19,776 nt of DNA from the NCBI GenBank assembly GCA_937890655.1, contig CALADT010000220.1, positions 1-19,776 on the forward strand, in the 5' to 3' direction. The DNA comes from an uncultured Mucispirillum sp. GTDB taxonomy: Bacteria > Chrysiogenota > Deferribacteres > Deferribacterales > Mucispirillaceae. Positions 7,549 through 14,750 of the stretch are shown in pieces (the first letter of the stretch is position 1; each line of letters opens with the position of its first letter). The position numbers were made by a program, and so were the translations under genes. The notes under the pieces were generated by a model. The model was given only the letters and a program-made list of their open reading frames with translations. It had not been told where the DNA came from and did not search any database.

Positions 7549-8481
7549 TTATATTCCTCCAATACAATCTATTAATATAGCTTTTTGAACATGTAATCTA
7601 TTTTCTGCTTCATCAAATATTACAGATGATGAACTTTCTAAAACTTCTTCTGTTACTTCTTCCCCTCTATGTGCTGGTAAACAGTGCATAAATACTGCAT
7701 CTTTTAAAGCAAGGGACATTAAGTTACTATCTACTTGATAACCTTGAAAATCTTTTATTCTCTGCATGCTTTCTTCTTCCTGACCCATACTTGCCCAAAC
7801 ATCAGTATAAACCACATGGGCATTCTCCACTGCCTCCTGTGGGCTTTCTGTTAATGTGATTGTGCCACCGTTTTTATTTGCAATAGGTATTGCTTTTTCC
7901 ACTATGCTACTATTACAGCTATATTTTTTAGGGGAAGCAACTGTTATATGAAAACCCATTTGTGATGCTGCATTAATCCATGAATGAGCCATATTATTAC
8001 CATCACCAATATAGGCAACTTTCAAACCTTTTATTTTACCAAATTTTTCCTGCATAACCATCATATCTGCCATTATTTGGCATGGATGAAAACTATCAGT
8101 TAAAGCATTTATTACAGGAACAGATGAATATTCTGCTAATTCTTCCACCCTTTCATGGCCATATGTTCTTATAACTATACCATGAACATAACGGCTTAAA
8201 ACCCTTGCCGTATCTTTTATGGTTTCTCCTCTGCCAAGCTGTATATCCCTATTACTTAAAAACATAGGGTGGCCGCCTAATTCATTCATGCCGGTTTCAA
8301 AACTTATTCTTGTTCTTGTGGATGATTTTTCAAAAATCATAGCAAGGGTTTTTCCCTCAAGCTCCCTGTGTTTTATACCTTTATTACGTTCTTCTTTTAG
8401 CTTGATTGCTGTATTTATTAATAACCCTAATTCTTCCGGTGTTCTATCTAACAGTGTTAAAAAATGACGTGGTGTAATCAT
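7549..8481 (-). CDS. argF: Ornithine carbamoyltransferase
   Basis: 310 residues, the standard length for a catabolic or anabolic ornithine carbamoyltransferase. Carbamoyl-phosphate binding residues are present as STRTR (54-58) and HPCQ (132-135). The ornithine-binding SMG loop is at 231-233, and the catalytic HCLPAHRGEE at 266-275. It converts ornithine and carbamoyl phosphate to citrulline in the cytoplasm. The biosynthetic role, and so argF rather than arcB, follows from the location between argD and argG. The start ATG is one base after the argD stop (TAA-T-ATG), with AAGGAG inside the end of argD. Everything expected for an active enzyme is seen. Confidence 0.96.
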   Translation of the reverse strand: MITPRHFLTLLDRTPEELGLLINTAIKLKEERNKGIKHRELEGKTLAMIFEKSSTRTRISFETGMNELGGHPMFLSNRDIQLGRGETIKDTARVLSRYVHGIVIRTYGHERVEELAEYSSVPVINALTDSFHPCQIMADMMVMQEKFGKIKGLKVAYIGDGNNMAHSWINAASQMGFHITVASPKKYSCNSSIVEKAIPIANKNGGTITLTESPQEAVENAHVVYTDVWASMGQEEESMQRIKDFQGYQVDSNLMSLALKDAVFMHCLPAHRGEEVTEEVLESSSSVIFDEAENRLHVQKAILIDCIGGI

Positions 8482-8482
8482 A

Positions 8483-9640
8483 TTAACTTAACTCCTTTAT
8501 AACTGAAACAAATATTTCAGCACCCTGTAATAAATCATTATTACCAATATTTAATGGTGGATAAAGCCTTACAGAGTTGTTGCCTGCTGTAACTATTAAA
8601 AGTTTTTTTTCTAAACACTTTTTTGCCACTTCTTTTGGGCTAAATTCTGTTTGCACGCCTATTAAAAGCCCCTTTCCCCTAATAGTTGTATTTTTTGGCA
8701 AATTATCTTCTAAATATTTTTTTAATATATTACCTTTTTCAATAACATTTTTTAAAAAATCAGGCTTAGTCATTTCATCTATAACTGCAACCCCTGCTGC
8801 ACTTGCTAAATGGTTACCACCAAATGTAGAACCATGTGTCCCTGCTGAAAATAGTTTTGCTATATGTTCCTTTGCAACACAAGCACCCATTGGAACACCG
8901 TTACATATAGCTTTTGAAAGTGTCATAATATCTGGCTCTATACCAAAATGCTTATATGCAAAAAGCTCTCCTGTTCTGCCGTAGCCTGTTTGCACTTCAT
9001 CTATTATTAAAAGAATATCTTCTTTTGTGCATATTTCACGCACCTGTAATAAATAGTCTTTATCAATAGATATTACACCACCTTCCCCTTGAAAAAGCTC
9101 TAATATAACACCTGCTGTATCATTTAATGATATTGCATTTTTAAAAGCCTCTATATCATTAAAAGGCACATAGTGGTTATAAGAAGGCATAGGGTGAAAA
9201 CCTTTTTGGATTTTCTCCTGTGCTGTTGCACCCATTGAACCGTATGTTCTACCATGAAAACTATTATATGTAGATAATATTTTGTATCTACTACCCTTAT
9301 GGATAGTGTTACCATAAAGCCTTGCTAATTTTATGGCAGCCTCGTTAGATTCTGCACCAGAATTACAAAAAAATACTTTACCATTAAAACTATTTTTAGA
9401 AATTTTATCTGCTAAAATAGACTGTGGCTCTATTTCATATAAATTAGATGTATGAATCACTTTCTCTGCTTGGTTAGTTATGGCTTTTGTAACAGGGGGA
9501 AAGTTATGGCCTAAATTTGTAACAGATATGCCTGATGAAAAATCCATATACTTATTACCTGCTTTATCATATAAATATGCACCACTACCATATTCAAAAC
9601 TAACTGAAAACCTGCTGTAATTATCCATAATAGATGACAT
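8483..9640 (-). CDS. argD: Acetylornithine aminotransferase (class III PLP aminotransferase)
   Basis: 385 residues, first gene of the minus-strand arg operon. The pyridoxal-phosphate-binding lysine is K243 in TLSKAICNG. Cofactor and substrate blocks are NSGAES (93-98), SFHGRTYGSMGAT (about 127-139) and IIDEVQTGYGRTGE (about 212-225). It transfers the amino group from glutamate to N-acetylglutamate semialdehyde to give N-acetylornithine, and in many bacteria also serves lysine synthesis. The start is ATG at 9640 with GAGGG seven bases upstream; an in-frame ATG at codon 5 is a less likely alternative. Transcription probably begins about 30 bases upstream, from a -10 box embedded in an inverted repeat. 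The arg operon placement distinguishes it from 4-aminobutyrate aminotransferases. Confidence 0.94.
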   Translation of the reverse strand: MSSIMDNYSRFSVSFEYGSGAYLYDKAGNKYMDFSSGISVTNLGHNFPPVTKAITNQAEKVIHTSNLYEIEPQSILADKISKNSFNGKVFFCNSGAESNEAAIKLARLYGNTIHKGSRYKILSTYNSFHGRTYGSMGATAQEKIQKGFHPMPSYNHYVPFNDIEAFKNAISLNDTAGVILELFQGEGGVISIDKDYLLQVREICTKEDILLIIDEVQTGYGRTGELFAYKHFGIEPDIMTLSKAICNGVPMGACVAKEHIAKLFSAGTHGSTFGGNHLASAAGVAVIDEMTKPDFLKNVIEKGNILKKYLEDNLPKNTTIRGKGLLIGVQTEFSPKEVAKKCLEKKLLIVTAGNNSVRLYPPLNIGNNDLLQGAEIFVSVIKELS

Positions 9641-9662
9641 TTTTTATCCCTCTACACTATAT

Positions 9663-9685
9663 GTTTATAATTGTATATTATAAAC
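9663..9685. promoter_or_regulatory. Inverted repeat overlapping probable argD promoter
   Basis: GTTTATAAT (9663-9671) and ATTATAAAC (9677-9685) form perfect 9-base arms around a 5-base centre. On the minus strand the right arm contains TATAAT (9682-9677), correctly placed as a -10 box for argD about 37 bases from its ATG. Related TTTATAAA-like half-sites lie just beyond, near 9691-9711. A repressor bound here would block the arg operon, consistent with ArgR-type control, but the sites do not match the E. coli ARG box closely. The regulator is inferred, not shown. Confidence 0.45.
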
Positions 9686-9817
9686 TTCTATTTATAAACC
9701 ATATTTATAAATAAATCAATTAAATATAATAATTTGTTTAATTTTAAAAATATTGCTTATTTTCATTTACAAATGTATATGTTTTCAAACTTTTTTTACT
9801 TTATTTAAAAAAATAGA

Positions 9818-9846
9818 TTGAAAATAATTTTTAAACATATTATAAC
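9818..9846 (+). promoter_or_regulatory. Sigma-70-type promoter giving a near-leaderless transcript
   Basis: A -35 TTGAAA (9818-9823) and a -10 TATAAC (9841-9846) are spaced by exactly 17 bases. A start site about 7 bases further on falls at 9852-9854, only two to four bases before the ATG at 9856. No Shine-Dalgarno sequence precedes that ATG. Confidence 0.55.
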
Positions 9847-9855
9847 TACTTCTGT

Positions 9856-11166
9856 ATGGATATAAGATATAGTAAAGAAATAATACAAGACATTTTGGAA
9901 CGTTACACATTTTCAGCAGTATATGCAGATAGCTGTAACAGGTTTGGCATAGAAACATCTAAAAACTATGTAGATAATAATGATGCCATTGATTTTCTCT
10001 ATTCTTCTGCAGTAATAGGCAGTAAGGCTTTAGGTATTTTTAATGAAGTGCCGTTTTTTCATATTAATACCCCTTTGCGTGCTGAGTTTTTAATTATTAC
10101 TTTTTCATTACCTAAAGTAATTAGCACTCCGGTTATTATTATTAAAAAACCAGAAGATATTTCAGCTAAATTAACATTAGCTTTAAAACTCACTGTGGAG
10201 CATAAAATACCAGTTACTGTTGTTATTACAGAAAACGCGCTTAATAACTACACAAGTTTTAACCGTTCTAATGCAGATATGGGTAGAATATCCCCATATA
10301 TTAGCCCAGCTACATTTAAGCAAAATATTACTCAAGATGAACTTTTGGAAATATATGCTAATATTAATAGTGCACTAGAACAGCAATATAATGTAGAATA
10401 TAATAACGAGATTCTTTCTTTACTCCATAAAGAAGGCTATTTTCCTGAATTTTTACTACCTTCTATTATGCCTGAAAGTATAAAAAATATTAAATCTAAA
10501 AATATAGAAGTTTATGAAAGTGAAAAAGCGTTTTTACATGATTTCTTTCAAGAAAACTATAATCTTGCTTTAAATTTTTCACCTGTAAAAGATAGGGATT
10601 TTCCAGAGATAAATGATTTATTATGCCCAGGTTGCCCTTTTGTAAATATTATGGCAAAAGGTGTTGCAAAAGATACAATTATATTTACAGATATTAACTG
10701 TAAAGGTGTATTAAATGCTTTTCCTGAGCTTAACCATATAGCTATTGACGGTTATATTGGTATTATATCCAGCGAAGTACGTTCTTCTACATTATTTATT
10801 GGTAATGCCTCATCTTATAAAATTCATTACAATAAATTTTTAAATAAAACAGGGCGTATTATATTGTTAAACGATATTGATACATCTAAAATAAATGGGT
10901 TCTCATATATTAAACACCCTAAAAAATTAACTGAGTATAAAAATGTTTTATACCCATATAGCTGTAATAATATTAAAAAATATTCTAAAGTAAAAGTAAA
11001 ACTTAATAAATGCCAGTGTGCAGAAGAACATACTAAATGTAATGTGTTTGAAAAAACACTCTGCCCTGCTATTTATAAACTTTCTAATAATATATTAATT
11101 GATAATAATATATGCAACGGCTGTCTTGCATGTAAAACAATATGCAGTAAAGGAGCTATTTCATGA
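9856..11166 (+). CDS. Divergent IorA-like protein (2-oxoacid:ferredoxin oxidoreductase alpha family), probably lacking TPP site
   Basis: 436 residues, against about 600 for indolepyruvate:ferredoxin oxidoreductase alpha subunits. The layout is recognisable: an N-terminal pyrimidine-domain-like region (about 1-190), the signature LCPGCP (cysteines 257 and 260), then a shortened TPP domain and a C-terminal ferredoxin-like tail. The family GDIGC block is TDINC. The metal-binding GDSTF-type block appears as GNASSY (G316, N317), and the following LDN as LND. Two cysteine sets remain: C386/C388/C395/C403-P with abnormal spacing, and C420/C423/C426/C430 with normal C-x2-C-x2-C-x3-C spacing but S instead of P after the last cysteine. 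One Fe-S cluster is therefore plausible, while oxoacid decarboxylation is doubtful. It overlaps the next gene by ATGA. Assignment to the family is by my motif reading, not a search. Confidence 0.65.
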   Translation: MDIRYSKEIIQDILERYTFSAVYADSCNRFGIETSKNYVDNNDAIDFLYSSAVIGSKALGIFNEVPFFHINTPLRAEFLIITFSLPKVISTPVIIIKKPEDISAKLTLALKLTVEHKIPVTVVITENALNNYTSFNRSNADMGRISPYISPATFKQNITQDELLEIYANINSALEQQYNVEYNNEILSLLHKEGYFPEFLLPSIMPESIKNIKSKNIEVYESEKAFLHDFFQENYNLALNFSPVKDRDFPEINDLLCPGCPFVNIMAKGVAKDTIIFTDINCKGVLNAFPELNHIAIDGYIGIISSEVRSSTLFIGNASSYKIHYNKFLNKTGRIILLNDIDTSKINGFSYIKHPKKLTEYKNVLYPYSCNNIKKYSKVKVKLNKCQCAEEHTKCNVFEKTLCPAIYKLSNNILIDNNICNGCLACKTICSKGAIS

Positions 11167-11636
11167 ACTACCGTATATTTTTAAGTGGTAATAAATTTGA
11201 AACATGCCATAACTGCATAAAACTATTATCATATACAGCATATCAGTCTGACTATGTGGTGGATATAGAAGGGTTTGGGCAAAACACACCTTATTCCCCA
11301 CTTAAAAACCATATATTTTTAAAAGGTAGCTCTAAAGATATTTCAAGCGATATTGTTCTTGATTTTGATGATTTAGTGAAAAACAATGTGCTAGATAAAA
11401 CCATAACAGTATCTCCATCTACTTTAGAAACAGAACCAACGCCAGATGCTATCCACTATTGGAAAGCTATGGGGGCTGTTTTTAAAATTATTAGTGATTT
11501 ATCTCCTGCTTATGTAACAGGTTATTTACTTGAAAAAAATATGAAAAAGGAACTAGAAGCCTTTAATAGCTCTCTTGGTAGGCTGCCTTTTGCTATTCAA
11601 ATTGCCATTAATGAATTAATGACGGACCTTGATTAA
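11163..11636 (+). CDS. Putative IorB-like partner protein (very divergent)
   Basis: 157 residues, with its ATG overlapping the upstream stop (ATGA), so the two proteins are translationally coupled. Order and length fit the beta (gamma-domain) subunit of indolepyruvate:ferredoxin oxidoreductase, normally about 190-200 residues. The pattern also fits: a beta strand, a loop, a helix, a strand with D/E-x-G-x-G, a YSPL motif, then a regular D-rich strand (DIVLDFDDL). The family's glycine-rich GxGGQG loop is replaced by SGNKFETC, which also carries a C-x2-C (HNC) cluster. No signal peptide or membrane segment is seen. With the upstream protein it may form a complex that no longer acts as a standard oxidoreductase. 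Homology is mainly inferred from gene order. Confidence 0.45.
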   Translation: MNYRIFLSGNKFETCHNCIKLLSYTAYQSDYVVDIEGFGQNTPYSPLKNHIFLKGSSKDISSDIVLDFDDLVKNNVLDKTITVSPSTLETEPTPDAIHYWKAMGAVFKIISDLSPAYVTGYLLEKNMKKELEAFNSSLGRLPFAIQIAINELMTDLD

Positions 11637-12073
11637 TGCAGGAATCAAAAACATATAAAGCCTTTAATACTGTTATTCTTTCATCTTTAATAATAATAGG
11701 GTTGCTTTTAGTGGTTATACTTATTTTAACAAAAACTAGCCTTTTTAGTAAGGAAGATAAGTATGGCTGTAATAATAGTGCTGGTTTTGCATATAGTTTT
11801 GCTTTGCAAAAATGTGTTAATGTATTTGATAACGCTTTAAAACTCCAACCAACTCACTCAAAAGACCCAAACGCCCTGAAAGGCTTTCTTATATTTTCAC
11901 TAGATAATAAAAGTGCAGATTTATTTTTACCAAATAAAATCCATGTATTATTACAAGGGGATAGTAACTTATCAAGCTGGAGTGATAACCAGTCAATATA
12001 TTTACTAAAAAACTTAAACAATAAACTAAGCCTTACAAAAGATAGTAAAGAAATATATTATATAAACAGATAA
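11636..12073 (+). CDS. Single-pass membrane protein with periplasmic domain, unknown function
   Basis: 145 residues; the ATG overlaps the previous stop by one base (TAATG), so it is the third coupled gene. A short positively charged N-terminus is followed by one strong membrane helix (about residues 14-33, TVILSSLIIIGLLLVVILIL), and the remainder should be periplasmic. It contains YGCNNSAGFAYSFALQKCV: two cysteines likely to form a disulphide, with an aromatic/Gly pattern reminiscent of uncharacterised secreted domains of the C-x-x-S-A-G-x-x-[WY]...KC type that I recall from Bacteroidota. That resemblance is recollection only. No link to the IorAB-like neighbours is known, although co-translation suggests a shared function. 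Confidence 0.65.
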   Translation: MQESKTYKAFNTVILSSLIIIGLLLVVILILTKTSLFSKEDKYGCNNSAGFAYSFALQKCVNVFDNALKLQPTHSKDPNALKGFLIFSLDNKSADLFLPNKIHVLLQGDSNLSSWSDNQSIYLLKNLNNKLSLTKDSKEIYYINR

Positions 12074-12205
12074 TATATAGTTTTAAATAATAGAATATTT
12101 TATAAGTAGAATAAATACAAATTAAATTTATATTCCTTGAAAAAAATATTTATTAATGCAAAAAAATATGTATAATATAATTATAAAATAATACGGGGGT
12201 GCTTT

Positions 12206-12403
12206 ATGAAAACATATGCAGACCTGAAATCGCTTATAGTATCAAAGGGTTTTACTGATGATGAAGCCACAAGTTTTGTTAATATTGAAAAAAATATGAA
12301 AGGCGCAAAAGGTGCTGATGATAGTGTAGAATGTGGCGATGACGTATATGGATTTTATGAAAGCCGTTCTATGCTTGAAATAGACCCTACTAAAGCATGG
12401 TAG
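12206..12403 (+). CDS. Small acidic hypothetical protein, possibly a modified or exported peptide
   Basis: 65 residues, ATG preceded by GGGGGTG with 5-base spacing. TATAAT at 12171-12176 could be a -10 box, but no matching -35 is seen. The sequence starts MKTYADLKSLIVSKGFTDDEA, has a glycine/lysine centre (KNMKGAKGADDS) and a short acidic tail ending DPTKAW with one cysteine. It shows no signal peptide, membrane helix or motif I know. The N-terminal helix-like leader followed by a small Gly-rich stretch superficially resembles peptide precursors, but no modifying enzyme is nearby, so I make no functional claim. The good ribosome site and balanced codon use support a real gene. Confidence 0.55.
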   Translation: MKTYADLKSLIVSKGFTDDEATSFVNIEKNMKGAKGADDSVECGDDVYGFYESRSMLEIDPTKAW

Positions 12404-13160
12404 TATAACTTTTTTATTTTTTGTATTTTATTTGTAGTTTTATTTATAATAGTTATACAATATAATTACGCAGTAATTTATTTATTTTTTACTATAAATA
12501 TATAAAACCAAAATTATTTAAAAGTATTATAGCTTTATACAAATACTTATAAACACTACTTAACCTTTTATATAATCATTTTTATACGAATTCTACCATT
12601 TTAAACAGCATATTTTACAACTTAATGTCTTATTATTTTTAAATGACTATATATATTAAGTGATAATTATACTATATATTACTATGGCTTTTAGTATTAG
12701 AAAAATATAAATAAAAAATCTCATAATAGCCGGAAATAACTGCAATAATAACGGTTATGATAGTTATTATAAGACTAATATAGAAGATTTTCTAACCTTA
12801 GGGGATAATATCCCCCACACTCTTAACCATAAGCATAATATATAACATAAAGCATGTAAAATTATGAATAAAAAGAATGATATATCATCCTAATGCTTAT
12901 AGTATTAAGCCCATAAACTGTAAAAATGGTTTTTAGGTTACAGGCCATGCTAATTAAATTTATCTTTTAATATTTTAATATCATTATCTATAATCTTAAA
13001 AATAACTTTATCATATACTCTTATTTATTATTTAATATAATAATAGCATAGACTTTAGGTTATATGATTTTCATAATTTCTGGGATTTTAAATTTAAAAA
13101 TTAATATATATTTTAAAAATATATATTTACTTAATATATACTGTATTATATATATTATAT
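12404..13160. other. Long gene-poor AT-rich interval with dyads
   Basis: I see no convincing gene here. Structured segments include the dyad GGGGATA-A-TATCCCC (12801-12815), an 8-base inverted repeat ATAAGCAT (12829-12836) / ATGCTTAT (12893-12900) enclosing about 56 bases, and the palindrome ATGATATATCAT near 12878-12889. A weak -10 TATAAT at 13036-13041 could serve hicAB. Short frames such as the one opening with M-I-Y-H-P-N-A-Y near 12878 look like remnants rather than genes. Confidence 0.4.
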
Positions 13161-13347
13161 ATGAAATACAGAGAGATAAAAAAATATTAAAAAATGATGG
13201 TTGGCAGGAAGTGAGACAGCAAGGCTCACATAAACATTTTAAACACCCATTCAAAAAAATCTTGTTACCGTAACCTTTCACGGAAGTAACAAAGACTTAA
13301 AGCAAGGGACAGTAAATAAAATATTAAAAGATGCAGGGCTAAAATAA
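13161..13347 (+). pseudogene. hicA: hicA-type mRNA-interferase toxin gene with two single-base deficits
   Basis: Joining three frames gives a textbook HicA toxin of about 62 residues: M-K-Y-R-E-I-K-K-I-L-K-N-D-G-W, then QEVRQQGSHKHFKHPFKK, then LVTVTFHG and GTVNKILKDAGLK before TAA at 13345-13347. The tryptophan would be residue 15, the usual family position, and the catalytic GSHK histidine is present. As printed, one base is missing at the A7 run 13178-13184 and another at the A7 run 13253-13259. Restoring one A at each place rebuilds the full reading frame. HicA is a dsRBD-like RNase that cleaves mRNA and is neutralised by HicB, which is intact just downstream. The gene may be dead, corrected by polymerase slippage, or misread. 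No Shine-Dalgarno is visible before the ATG. Confidence 0.8.
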
Positions 13348-13354
13348 GCCCTGC
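13333..13354 (+). promoter_or_regulatory. Intercistronic hairpin between hicA and hicB
   Basis: GCAGGGCT (13333-13340) and AGCCCTGC (13347-13354) form a perfect 8-base stem with a 6-base loop. The loop and arms cover the hicA stop codon, and the stem ends two bases before the hicB ribosome site (GGGAG, 13356-13360). No U-tract follows, so it is not a standard terminator. It may tune translation or mRNA stability of toxin versus antitoxin. Confidence 0.7.
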
Positions 13355-13365
13355 TGGGAGCATTT

Positions 13366-13815
13366 ATGAATAAACTAAACAAACTATATAGCTACCCAGC
13401 TATATTTTATAAGGAAGATGACGGCGGATACTCTGTTATATTTTCAGATTTAAAAGGAGCTACTACCTGTGGAGATAATTTGCAAGAAGCCATAGCTATG
13501 GCTATTGACTGTCTTGCTGGCTATATTCATAGTATGTATGTAGATGGAGAAGAAATACCAGAACCAACAGAGATAAATAACTTATCAGAAAATATTATTG
13601 CTGATATGCTTGATGACCCTCAATATAATAAATCAAGAGTATTTGTAAATATTATATCGGTTAATGTAGCAGAATATGCAGAAAAACATTTTAATAAAGC
13701 TGTAAAAAAAATGGTTACTATTCCTGGGTGGATGGACGATATGGTAAAAACTAGAAAACTAAAACTTTCTAAAATTTTACAAGATGCTTTAAAAGAAAAA
13801 TTACAAGCTATGTAG
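13366..13815 (+). CDS. hicB: HicB family antitoxin
   Basis: 149 residues, ATG with GGGAG five bases upstream. The N-terminal degenerate-RNase-H-like HicB domain is clear: YPAIFYKEDDGGYSVIFSDL, then a C-G-D-N-L-Q-E-A-I helix with A-I-D-C-L-A (about residues 8-55). The C-terminal VKKMVTIPGWMDDMVKTRKL...SKILQDALKEKLQ is a ribbon-helix-helix-like DNA-binding segment, used for operon autorepression in this family. It binds HicA and masks its active site. The gene is intact although hicA, 18 bases upstream, is broken, so the antitoxin may persist as an orphan or may guard against a slippage-restored toxin. A hairpin overlaps its stop codon. Confidence 0.9.
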   Translation: MNKLNKLYSYPAIFYKEDDGGYSVIFSDLKGATTCGDNLQEAIAMAIDCLAGYIHSMYVDGEEIPEPTEINNLSENIIADMLDDPQYNKSRVFVNIISVNVAEYAEKHFNKAVKKMVTIPGWMDDMVKTRKLKLSKILQDALKEKLQAM

Positions 13816-13844
13816 TTAAGCAGAGTATAACCCTGTTTAACTAC
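13812..13844 (+). terminator. Likely hicAB terminator hairpin
   Basis: GTAGTTAAGCAG (13812-13823) pairs with CTGTTTAACTAC (13833-13844), a 12-base stem with one G-U pair and a 9-base loop. It begins at the hicB stop codon. The following bases (TTACTTT) give only a modest U-rich tail, so termination may be partial. Confidence 0.6.
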
Positions 13845-14194
13845 TTACTTTACATGTATTTGATACGCAGGTTGCTTTAATAGGTGGAATAAGTGGTGGA
13901 GTTGTGGGTGCTTTTAGGCTATCTGTATGAGTGTGGGATAAAAGCCATGTTAATATCCCTTCATGGACTATATCCATATATATAACTTCCCACATCTACA
14001 ATATTTCCTTTTATATTTACTTTACTAGTTTCAATGGTTGCTTTATTATCTACTGTAATTTGATTAATTTATTCATAGTTATTTCTGCATTATATTTCAT
14101 AGTAACCATTACTTAGTATTTTAATTATATTCCATGCTAATTTTATCTTTTATAACCACTTATGAGCCATATATTATATAAATTAGGTAATATA
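13845..14194. other. Intergenic stretch without a supported gene
   Basis: A short open segment near 13862-13929 reads D-T-Q-V-A-L-I-G-G-I-S-G-G-V-V-G-A-F, resembling a glycine-rich membrane-helix remnant, with no start or ribosome site. A nested dyad, TGTGGGA (13932-13938)/TCCCACA (13988-13994) with CCATG/CATGG inside, may fold. Nothing else is seen. Confidence 0.4.
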
Positions 14195-14223
14195 TTGACT
14201 TTATTATAAATAATTAATATAAT
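14195..14223 (+). promoter_or_regulatory. Strong sigma-70-type promoter
   Basis: TTGACT (14195-14200) and a perfect TATAAT (14218-14223) have the ideal 17-base spacing. The predicted start near 14230 leaves a 5' leader of about 20 bases containing GGAG (14240-14243), seven bases before the ATG at 14251. Confidence 0.8.
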
Positions 14224-14250
14224 ACTTTATATTAGATATGGAGAATGTAA

Positions 14251-14595
14251 ATGATGAACCTACTATGCCACCAACCAAAAAAGAAAGTCCAACTTTTTTC
14301 ATTAGTATTCTCCTTGTTATTTATTCCTTTATTTGCCTATGCAGATATTATTAGTTTTCTAACAGAAATCAATGTATCTTTATGGACATTAATAATATAT
14401 GCTTTCTTGCTTATTCCTGTTTTATTTATTTTATATATTTTTTTACAAGTATTAATTACAGTAGTAAATGCACTTGAAATATTTATAAATATGCTTGTAG
14501 TTATTGCAAATAAATTTGTAGCTTTTTGTATTTTTATAGAGGAAAAAGCTACAAAAAAACCATCTAAATATAGAGATTATCTTAATAAAATGTAA
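14251..14595 (+). CDS. Small exported or membrane protein, unknown function
   Basis: 114 residues from ATG 14251 (ATG 14254 is an alternative), preceded by GGAG and a consensus promoter, so it is likely a real and well-expressed gene. Residues 10-31 form a signal peptide (KKK then a hydrophobic core ending FAYA, cleavage before D32). A second long hydrophobic region (about 42-90, SLWTLIIYAFLLIPVLFILY and onward) should be one or two membrane helices. The tail is basic (KATKKPSKYRDY). This is the architecture of small inner-membrane proteins; pilin-like, bacteriocin-immunity-like or accessory secretion proteins are possible, but no family motif is visible. It stands alone, 155 bases from the tRNA and next to an integrative element, which suggests an accessory gene. 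Confidence 0.7.
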   Translation: MMNLLCHQPKKKVQLFSLVFSLLFIPLFAYADIISFLTEINVSLWTLIIYAFLLIPVLFILYIFLQVLITVVNALEIFINMLVVIANKFVAFCIFIEEKATKKPSKYRDYLNKM

Positions 14596-14750
14596 TTTTA
14601 ATAATTACATAGTTTTTTATTAAAACAAAATAAATAATATTATCTAACTTCTGTAAATATAGCTTTGTTATGCAGAAAATTAAAAGAAATAATAATTAAT
14701 TGTGGAGATATAATGTAATAAAATAAGTATAATTTCATAGATTAATAAGT

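Noticed and set aside
6919..8984. Plus-strand frames opposite the arg operon
   Set aside because: They are shadows of argG, argF and argD, which are complete enzymes.
13931..14116. 61-residue plus-strand frame
   Set aside because: No ribosome site, and a composition of I/Y/F typical of translated AT-rich non-coding DNA.
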